From NCBI RefSeq assembly GCF_030376615.1, contig NZ_JARRAB010000002.1, forward strand, positions 248,001 to 312,000: a stretch of DNA of 64,000 nt, read 5' to 3'. Each line of letters begins with the position of its first letter. The stretch's first letter is position 1. The stretch comes from Pseudomonas sp. sp1636 (GTDB lineage Bacteria; Pseudomonadota; Gammaproteobacteria; Pseudomonadales; Pseudomonadaceae). This document shows, piece by piece, positions 56,902-64,000 of the stretch. The translations under genes were made by a program, and so were the position numbers. The notes under the pieces were generated by a model that did no database searches, had not been told where the DNA came from, and saw only the letters and a list, made by a program, of their open reading frames with translations.

Positions 56902-57108
56902 TCAGCCCAGCGCTTCAAGCCGATAGCCGCGATAGAGCCGCTGCATGGTGCCGCCGGGGTTGGCTTGGCGCGCCTTGGGCCGTGTCGGCCGCAAGCTGCG
57001 CTAAGCCTTCGACGGTGAATTATCGCGTGACCCGGGGTGGCCGTCTCAATGACAATTGGCGCCTTTCCCCCGGCCGAAATGGTCGGGACTGTCACGGTGG
57101 AGAGTTGG

Positions 57109-57882
57109 ATGCCAGGTTTACCCCCGGTGGATCAAATGCCGGAGTCGGTGTTGATTGCCGAAGTGCGCGATGCCTTCGGCGTGATTCAAGTGATCGAGAT
57201 GGGTGCTTATCGCTTTCTCGAGTTCGGCGAGTCGATCGAGCAGAGCTGTGTGTTTATGGCCGATCCCGGCTGGCTGGAGTACGACTACACCCGTGCCATG
57301 CTGCTTGGTGCGCTGGGCCATGACGCACCGGAAAGCGCGCTATTTCTCGGTCTGGGTGCAGGCAACCTGACTCAGGCCTGCCTGCGGTTTCTGCCCTTGG
57401 ACGATGTCGAGGTCATCGAGCTGCGCCCGGATGTGCCGCGTTTGGCCATGCAACATATGGGCTTGAGCGACGACCCGCGCCTGACCATTCGCATCGGCGA
57501 CGCCCTGGAATTGCTGGAAAGCGCCGAGAAAACCGACCTGCTGTTTGTCGACCTCTACACCGATCACGGCCCGGCCACTGGGCATTTGGCCTGGCGCTTT
57601 CTGGAAAATTGCCAGAAGCAGTTGAATCCGGGCGGCTGGCTGATCATCAATCAGTGGGCCGGCAACGACGGCAAACCGCTCGGTGCGCCGTTGCTGCGCG
57701 GGCTCTACCATCGGCATTATTGGGAATGTCCGGTCAAGGAGGGCAATGTCATTGTGCTGGTGCCGGCCGATCTGGAGCAGCAGCTCGATCTGGAGGGCCT
57801 GCAGGCCAAGGCCGCGGCCCTGGCGCCGCAACTGGGCTATTCCTTGCAGTCGTTGATCGAGGCGCTGCGTCCGGCCAGCTGA
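57109..57882 (+). CDS. Spermidine-synthase-like protein
   Basis: A 257-residue protein with a Rossmann methyltransferase-like core: LFLGLGAGNLTQACLRFL (motif I), VEVIELRPDVPRLA, LFVDLYTDH. It resembles SpeE-type aminopropyltransferases without the second-substrate residues that would define a polyamine enzyme, so the function is open. ATG 57109 is chosen because GGAGAG lies 6 nt upstream; ATG 57049 and GTG 57037 are in frame but lack ribosome sites. It is convergent with the enoyl-CoA hydratase gene, 5 bp away. Confidence 0.8.
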   Translation: MPGLPPVDQMPESVLIAEVRDAFGVIQVIEMGAYRFLEFGESIEQSCVFMADPGWLEYDYTRAMLLGALGHDAPESALFLGLGAGNLTQACLRFLPLDDVEVIELRPDVPRLAMQHMGLSDDPRLTIRIGDALELLESAEKTDLLFVDLYTDHGPATGHLAWRFLENCQKQLNPGGWLIINQWAGNDGKPLGAPLLRGLYHRHYWECPVKEGNVIVLVPADLEQQLDLEGLQAKAAALAPQLGYSLQSLIEALRPAS

Positions 57883-57887
57883 GCCGC

Positions 57888-58679
57888 TCAGCGCCCCTTG
57901 AAGTCGCCGGGGCGGCGTTCGAGCATGGCGCGCACCCCTTCCTGGGCATCTTCGCTGGCCATCAGGCGGGTCAATGTCGGGTGCAAATTGGCCGCTGCCG
58001 CCGCCTCGCCTTCAATCACGGCCTGACGTGCGGACGCCAGGGCGGCCTGCACGCCGAGCGGTGCCTGGGCGGCAATCCGTTCGGCCAGCTTGAGCGCCTG
58101 CGGCAGCAGTTCCTCGTTGGCCAGCACTTCCTGCACCAGGCCCAGGCGGTAGGCTTCGTGGGCGTCGAACTCGTCGCCAGTGAGCAGCCAGCGCATCGCA
58201 TTGCCCCAGCCGGCGCTCTGGTGCAGGCGCAGGGTGGCGCCACCGAACGGAAAAATACCGCGCTGTACTTCCATCTGGGCGAAGCGGGTATTGCTGGCGC
58301 ACAGGCTGATGTCCGAGGCGAGCATCAATTCGATGCCGATGGTGTAGCAATAGCCCTGGGCCGCCACTATCACCGGTTTGCTCACGCGCGGCCCGCCGAA
58401 TACGCCCCAAGGGTCGCAGCCGCCGTCAGGAATCTGCCAGCCCGCCGCAAAACTGGCGGCGACATTGGCCAGATCCAGCCCGGCGGTGAAATGTTCGCCG
58501 TGGGCGAAGACCAGGGCTACGCGCGCCTCGCCGTCGCGCTCGAACTCGCCATAAGCCAGGCTCAGGTCATTGAGCAGATCCAGGTCGAAGGCATTGCGCT
58601 TGGCCGTTCGATCCAGGCCGATCAGCATGATCTGGCCGCGTTTCTCGCGGCTGACGCGAGCGCTGGTGCTTTGAGTCAT
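57888..58679 (-). CDS. Enoyl-CoA hydratase/isomerase family protein
   Basis: A 263-residue crotonase-fold protein: LDRTAKRNAFDLDLL, an oxyanion loop GEHFTAGLDLANV, VAAQGYCYTIGIELMLASDI, and a central ARFAQMEVQRGIFPFGG-like block (NTRFAQMEVQRGIFPF). The catalytic glutamates of true hydratases are not both clear; the second conserved position falls in the MEVQRGIFPFGG block, so an isomerase or other crotonase reaction is possible. Start ATG 58679 gives a normal length. Confidence 0.85.
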   Translation of the reverse strand: MTQSTSARVSREKRGQIMLIGLDRTAKRNAFDLDLLNDLSLAYGEFERDGEARVALVFAHGEHFTAGLDLANVAASFAAGWQIPDGGCDPWGVFGGPRVSKPVIVAAQGYCYTIGIELMLASDISLCASNTRFAQMEVQRGIFPFGGATLRLHQSAGWGNAMRWLLTGDEFDAHEAYRLGLVQEVLANEELLPQALKLAERIAAQAPLGVQAALASARQAVIEGEAAAAANLHPTLTRLMASEDAQEGVRAMLERRPGDFKGR

Positions 58680-59209
58680 GGCAGGAATCCTTGCGCAGAT
58701 AATGTCGTGCAACAGGGTATAGCAGAACAGCCAATGGCCAGCGCACTGCACCGCCGGCATTCACGTGGAAAATGGCCTGCCATGGGAACGATGGCAGGGC
58801 CGCTGCACACCGCACCGGCATCTGGTGCATGGGTGTTGCAGGGCGTCTGGATATTCTTGGTCGACATGTCTATTTAGTTGCGCGCCCCGAGCAGCGAATG
58901 CTCTGGCTTTGGCGTGCGTCGAGCGACCGTTTAGCGGGGCATGTATTTTAATTGTGGGAAAACCATCACCCCGGCCAGGTTTTCCGGTATAGTGCGCGCC
59001 GGTCAATTCATGGCCACGTTCAGGTTACACAACTCGCCCGGGGATTATCTTCGGCAGTCAGTCCGCCTAGCGGACTATCCTTGACGATTCATTTATCACT
59101 ACGTTTTCGCAAATCCCCGCCGACACGGCTGCCAGGGTGACTTTCGAGTCTTACACGGCATGCGCAGCTTTGGAGCATGGGTCTTTGCGGATGCACTAGA
59201 GGCAGACCC
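58680..59209 (+). promoter_or_regulatory. Intergenic region and leader of the RNA helicase gene (530 bp)
   Basis: No gene is supported in 530 bp. A TATAGT at 58988-58993 is the best -10, with a poor -35, and would give a leader of about 210 nt before the helicase ATG. In that leader AGTCCGC-CTA-GCGGACT (59060-59076) is a perfect 7-bp hairpin. Long structured leaders on deaD/csdA genes act in cold-shock and autoregulation in E. coli; the same here is inferred only. Confidence 0.5.
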
Positions 59210-60880
<1,671 letters not shown>

Positions 60881-60894
60881 TTCTTCGCTGAATG

Positions 60895-60928
60895 AAAAAA
60901 CCCGCATTGTCGTGATGCGGGTTTTTTT
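60895..60928. terminator. Bidirectional terminator after the helicase gene
   Basis: AAAAAACCCGCAT and ATGCGGGTTTTTT form a strong stem with a 7-nt loop, with T and A runs outside. It serves the helicase (+) and the dioxygenase (-), which converge. Confidence 0.92.
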
Positions 60929-60957
60929 CTGTCTGCTGGTTTTGTCTGGCAAGCGGT

Positions 60958-61725
60958 TCAGGCGAAGCTGTAGATATCCATGCCCAGAGCGCCGTGAGTG
61001 AAGCCGCTGTGTTCGACCTTGAACTGGCCGCCAGCACCGCGGGCAAAGAACAGGGGCAATAGGTGTTCGTCACTCGGGTGATTGCGTACGGCCGCTGGGG
61101 CGCGCTGGCGATAGTCGTGCAGTGCCGTCTCATCGTCGGCCGCGAGCCTGGCCACCATCCAGTCGCGGAAGCCCTGGGCCCAGGGCTCGATCACCTCGGG
61201 GCCGGCGTGCCAGTCGAGTTCGCCGAGGTTGTGGGTAATGCTGCCGGAACCGATCAGCAGCACGCCTTGCCCGCGCAGGCCGGCCAGGGCACGGCCGATG
61301 CGGGTCTGTAGTTCGGCGCCCTGGCGGCTGGGTAGCGAGAGCTGCACGAGCGGGATGTCGGCGGCCGGGTACATGAGTGACAACGGCACCCAGGCGCCGT
61401 GATCGAATGGGCGTTCGGGGTCGAGCTGGGCGGGGAGGCCGGCAGCGTCCAGTACTTGCACGATTTGTGCGGCGAGTTGCGGATGGCCGGGCGCCGGGTA
61501 TTGCACTTGATACAGCGCGGCGGGAAAACCGCCAAAGTCATGCCAGGTTTCCGGTTGGGCGGCGCCGGTGACGCGTAACGCCGTGCTTTCCCAGTGTGCG
61601 GACACCACCAGGATGGCCCGTGGTCGGGGCAGCTCTGCGGCCAAACGGGTCAAGGCCGGGCCGCTGGCGCCAGGCTCCAGGGCGAGCATGGGTGAGCCGT
61701 GGGAGATAAAGAGCGAAGGCAGCAT
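60958..61725 (-). CDS. Class III extradiol dioxygenase, LigB/DODA-like
   Basis: A 255-residue Zn- or Fe-binding enzyme of the LigB-like superfamily. Metal-ligand and catalytic histidines are visible in ISHGSP (His9), VSAHWES (His44), a WHDFGGFP motif, and SGSITHNLGE; DEHLLPLFF lies near the end. It is YgiD/DOPA-dioxygenase-like; substrates are unknown. It runs minus, ends at the helicase terminator, and diverges from tpm. Confidence 0.88.
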   Translation of the reverse strand: MLPSLFISHGSPMLALEPGASGPALTRLAAELPRPRAILVVSAHWESTALRVTGAAQPETWHDFGGFPAALYQVQYPAPGHPQLAAQIVQVLDAAGLPAQLDPERPFDHGAWVPLSLMYPAADIPLVQLSLPSRQGAELQTRIGRALAGLRGQGVLLIGSGSITHNLGELDWHAGPEVIEPWAQGFRDWMVARLAADDETALHDYRQRAPAAVRNHPSDEHLLPLFFARGAGGQFKVEHSGFTHGALGMDIYSFA

Positions 61726-61826
61726 GAGGGAGGTTCCTGCAGTAGGATAGGGCTATCTTCGCGGCTGGTATTATCGAATTCCAGTATAAATTTTTGAGCT
61801 ATTTGATCGAATTTTTAGGGGGTAGA

Positions 61827-62483
61827 GTGGACGAGGCATTTTGGCAGACGCGCTGGGCGCGCGATCAGATTGGTTTCCATCTGGATCAGGTCAATCCTTA
61901 TCTGCAGCGCCACTGCTCGGCGCTCGATCTGCAGCCGGGCGCGCGGGTGCTGGTGCCGCTGTGCGGCAAGAGTATGGATCTGGCCTGGCTGGCGGGGCAG
62001 GGCTATCGGGTGCTGGGCGTCGAGTTGGCGCAGAAGGCGGTCGAGGATTTCTTCGCCGAGCATGGCTTGAGCGCAGAGGTCAGCCAGGAAGGGGCGTTCA
62101 AGGTTTATCGCGGCGGAACGATGGAGCTGTACTGCGGCGATTTCTTCGCCCTGACGGCAGAACAGCTCGGCGATTGCCAGGCGCTCTATGATCGTGCGGC
62201 ATTGATCGCCTTGCCGGTCGAGATGCGCAAGCGTTACGCGGCGCACCTGCAGGCCATTTTGCCGTCGGCCTGCCGGGGCTTGCTGATCACCCTGGATTAC
62301 CAGCAGAGCCAAATGAACGGCCCGCCCTTCGCGGTGACGGATGGCGAAGTGCATGAGCTGTTCGGCGCGGGCTGGCAGATCGAAACGCTGGAGCGCTTGG
62401 ATGTGCTGCAAGGTAACTGGAAGTTCATCAAGCACAACCTGCAGGCGCTGGACGAGGTGGTGTACCGGTTGGTCAAGCGCTGA
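61827..62483 (+). CDS. tpm: Thiopurine S-methyltransferase
   Basis: A 218-residue SAM-dependent methyltransferase. [14 protein letters not shown] marks the N-terminus and [20 protein letters not shown] is motif I with its extension (quoted at 20 residues), then [18 protein letters not shown] and GPPFAV. Pseudomonas Tpm methylates thiopurines and also selenium and tellurium compounds, giving tellurite resistance. The GTG start at 61827 follows AGGGGG and gives the family's 218-residue length; an upstream in-frame TTG start would lie before this ribosome site. Confidence 0.93.
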   Translation: MDEAFWQTRWARDQIGFHLDQVNPYLQRHCSALDLQPGARVLVPLCGKSMDLAWLAGQGYRVLGVELAQKAVEDFFAEHGLSAEVSQEGAFKVYRGGTMELYCGDFFALTAEQLGDCQALYDRAALIALPVEMRKRYAAHLQAILPSACRGLLITLDYQQSQMNGPPFAVTDGEVHELFGAGWQIETLERLDVLQGNWKFIKHNLQALDEVVYRLVKR

Positions 62484-62523
62484 GGCAGGGGCGGGCTGAG
62501 TGTGGCCGCTGCCGTAAGGCCGC

Positions 62524-62561
62524 AATGAATAAGGGCGACCCTCGGGTCGCCCTTATTCATT
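62524..62561. terminator. Perfect 18-bp hairpin terminator between tpm and htpX
   Basis: AATGAATAAGGGCGACCC and its exact complement are separated by only 2 nt. With A-T rich stem ends rather than a T run, it is a bidirectional terminator for the convergent tpm and htpX genes. Confidence 0.8.
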
Positions 62562-62570
62562 GTGCGTGGT

Positions 62571-63443
62571 TTAGCGCAACTGACGCAGGGCTTCGATGCG
62601 ATCTTCCAGTGGCGGGTGGGTCATCAGCAGCCCGGCCAGGCCATGCTTGAGGCCGCCGTTGATGCCGAAGGCGGTCAGGCTGTCGGGCATGTTCACCGGC
62701 ACCCCCTGTTCGGCGCGCAGGCGCTGCAGGGCGGCGATCATGGCGCCGGTGCCAGCCAGGCGGGCACCGGCCTCGTCGGCCTTGAACTCGCGTTTGCGCG
62801 AGAACCACATGACGATGATGCTGGCCAGGATGCCCAGTACCAGCTCGGCGAAGATGGTCGCGACGAAGTAACCGATACCGTGGCTGCCTTCGTTTTTCAG
62901 GATGGCCTTGTCGACGAAGTTGCCGAAGATCCGCGCAAAGAACATCACAAAGGTGTTCACCACGCCCTGAATCAGCGCCAGGGTGACCATGTCGCCGTTG
63001 GCGACGTGGCCGATTTCGTGGGCCAGCACGGCTTTCACCTCATCCGGCGAGAAGCGCTCCAGCAGGCCCTGGCTGACCGCTACCAAGGCGTCGTTCTTAT
63101 TCCAGCCGGTGGCGAAAGCGTTGGATTCGTAAGCGGGGAAGATCCCCACTTCCGGCATCTTGATCCCGGCGGCGCGGGACAGTTCTTCGACGGTTTGCAG
63201 CAGCCACTGTTCGTGGCGGGTGCGCGGTTGGCTGATGATCTCGGTGCCGGTGCTCATCTTCGCCATCCACTTGGACAGCAGCAGCGAAATCAGCGAGCCG
63301 GCAAAACCGAATACCGCGCAGAAAATCAGCAGGCTGCTGTAGTTCTGGCCGGTATAGCGGTCTACCCCCAATAGTTTGAGAGTGATACTGGCGATGATCA
63401 ACACCGCCAAGTTGGTAGCCAGGAACAGCAAAATGCGCATCAT
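62571..63443 (-). CDS. htpX: Membrane zinc metalloprotease HtpX
   Basis: A 290-residue M48-family protease. Two N-terminal helices (about residues 5-24 and 36-56), the zinc motif HEIGH (His142, Glu143, His146), two further helices in the middle, and [17 protein letters not shown] near the C-terminus, supplying the third ligand, are all present. HtpX degrades misfolded inner-membrane proteins together with FtsH and in E. coli is induced by membrane stress. GAGGAG precedes the first ATG at 63443; a second ATG follows directly. A palindromic element lies between the gene and its likely heat-shock promoter. Confidence 0.95.
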   Translation of the reverse strand: MMRILLFLATNLAVLIIASITLKLLGVDRYTGQNYSSLLIFCAVFGFAGSLISLLLSKWMAKMSTGTEIISQPRTRHEQWLLQTVEELSRAAGIKMPEVGIFPAYESNAFATGWNKNDALVAVSQGLLERFSPDEVKAVLAHEIGHVANGDMVTLALIQGVVNTFVMFFARIFGNFVDKAILKNEGSHGIGYFVATIFAELVLGILASIIVMWFSRKREFKADEAGARLAGTGAMIAALQRLRAEQGVPVNMPDSLTAFGINGGLKHGLAGLLMTHPPLEDRIEALRQLR

Positions 63444-63475
63444 GGTGTGAAACGACTCCTCACGGGAAAGACTTG

Positions 63476-63644
63476 CTAGCAGCCTGTCGGACTTGACCGT
63501 CCGTAGCGAGGGAAAGTCCGGTTTGAAGCAGTTTTTGCGCGCTTTCGAGGCGAATAGTCGCTCTATTTAACGAGAAAGCGCGCAAAAAATGATCAAATCC
63601 GGCTTTTCCGCAGTAGGACAGTGTTAAGTCCGACAGGCTGCTAG
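63476..63644. mobile_element. MITE-like palindromic element, family B (169 bp)
   Basis: Perfect 19-bp terminal repeats CTAGCAGCCTGTCGGACTT and their complement. Inside are further inverted segments (TTTTTGCGCGCTTTCG near 63534 and CGAGAAAGCGCGCAAAAA near 63570), so a long hairpin can form. It begins with the same CTAGCAG as family A but is otherwise different. It lies 33 bp upstream of the htpX start, within the likely leader. Confidence 0.85.
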
Positions 63645-63654
63645 ATATGCCGGC

Positions 63655-63685
63655 TATATAAGGGTGCGCCCCCCGGCTCTTCAAC
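63655..63685 (-). promoter_or_regulatory. Possible sigma-32 heat-shock promoter of htpX
   Basis: On the minus strand GTTGAAG (63685-63679), a 14-bp spacer, and CCCTTATAT (64 to 63656 region, i.e. about 63664-63656) resemble the RpoH pattern CTTGAAA-N13-15-CCCCATNT. The -35 part falls in the loop of a GC hairpin (CCCCCGG / CCGGGGG) that may also end the upstream gene. The matches are partial, so this is a moderate call. Confidence 0.5.
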
Positions 63686-63697
63686 CGGGGGACTATT

Positions 63698-64000
63698 TCA
63701 AACTGTGTCGCCTGTTCCGAGCAGAGCGCTTTCGAACAGCAACCGGGTGAGGCGGGCGAGGCGTTCGCCATGCTTTTGGCTCAACGCTTCGCGCAGTTGA
63801 AAGGCCAGGGTGGCGCGTACCCGGCGCACGCTCGGCGGCAGTGCTTCGCCTTCGCGTAGGGCGTGGGGCACGCCACGGCTCAGGCGCAGAAAGCCTTTTT
63901 CGCTGAGCACGGCCTGATCCAGTGCGTCGTAGGCGATGGTCGAGTCGAAGCGGATATAGCCTTCCTCGGCCAGCCACAGCAGTGCGCCCAGGCAGCTCTC
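63698..64000 (-). CDS. Unidentified protein, C-terminal 100 residues (5' truncated)
   Basis: An open frame enters at the window edge and ends with TGA at 63698-63700, giving the last 100 residues of a protein (GALLWLAEEGYIRFDSTIAY, then QAVLSEKGFLRLSRGVPHAL). The first part resembles a winged-helix-like segment, but no family is recognised. It runs in the same direction as htpX and ends 54 bp before the palindromic element. P. aeruginosa also has a conserved hypothetical gene upstream of htpX, from memory. Confidence 0.6.
   Translation of the reverse strand, partial: ESCLGALLWLAEEGYIRFDSTIAYDALDQAVLSEKGFLRLSRGVPHALREGEALPPSVRRVRATLAFQLREALSQKHGERLARLTRLLFESALLGTGDTV

Overview
The window is chromosomal DNA of a GC-rich gammaproteobacterium, almost certainly a Pseudomonas of the aeruginosa/mendocina/alcaligenes type. 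The order comEC-exbBD-lpxK-ycaR-kdsB-ptp-murB / rne / rluC-HAD-sppA / maf / yceD-rpmF-plsX-fabD-fabG-acpP-fabF-pabC-mltG-tmk-holB-pilZ-tatD / rgsA / etf-QO-etfBA / plaF follows, as I remember it, the P. aeruginosa PAO1 map. I see no tRNA, rRNA, CRISPR array, prophage or intact insertion sequence. No database search was possible; assignments rest on motifs, gene order and family knowledge.

Layout. (1) 1-9.7 kb: envelope genes (ComEC C-terminus, ExbB/ExbD, LpxK, KdsB, MurB), then RNase E on the minus strand behind a leader of about 500 nt. (2) 9.7-23.5 kb: rluC-HAD-sppA, minus-strand maf, then a long plus-strand housekeeping run for ribosomal protein L32, phospholipid and fatty acid synthesis (plsX, fabD, fabG, acpP, fabF), folate (pabC), cell wall (mltG), dTMP kinase, DNA polymerase III delta prime, PilZ and TatD. 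(3) 23.5-33.7 kb: the RgsA small RNA, a PLP enzyme, a TetR regulator, two radical SAM proteins (a divergent MoaA and one with an unusual CX4CX2C cluster motif), a DUF4823 lipoprotein, a DUF1285 protein, the divergent etf-QO / etfBA pair around a PsrA-type operator, and the phospholipase PlaF. (4) 33.8-41.3 kb: a more variable envelope region with a solute-binding protein, two DUF4398 lipoproteins (one fused to OmpA), a MocR regulator, and a VWA lipoprotein / ECF sigma factor / membrane protein module followed by a Lys-Pro-rich lipoprotein.

(5) 41.4-51.7 kb: the acyclic terpene utilisation cluster atuABCDEFG (minus strand) with divergent atuR. It encodes geranyl-CoA carboxylase (AtuC/AtuF) and the flanking steps of citronellol/geraniol breakdown. 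Two 16-bp palindromic sites in opposite orientation lie in the atuR-atuA gap. The acyl-CoA synthetase gene atuH is not present next to atuG. Electrons from AtuD and other acyl-CoA dehydrogenases would pass through ETF and ETF-QO encoded 10-20 kb away. (6) 51.7-64 kb: a tandem pair of orphan solute-binding proteins, a large lipoprotein with a small overlapping DUF2897 gene, class II DAHP synthase, a spermidine-synthase-like protein, an enoyl-CoA hydratase, a DeaD-type RNA helicase with a long leader, a LigB-type dioxygenase, thiopurine methyltransferase, HtpX, and the 3' end of an unidentified gene.

The most noteworthy non-coding structure is three short palindromic mobile-element-like sequences of two families (two copies of 148 bp, one of 169 bp). 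Each has perfect 19-bp terminal inverted repeats beginning with CTAG. One overlaps the sppA stop codon, one separates the paralogous binding-protein genes, and one sits between a sigma-32-like promoter and htpX.
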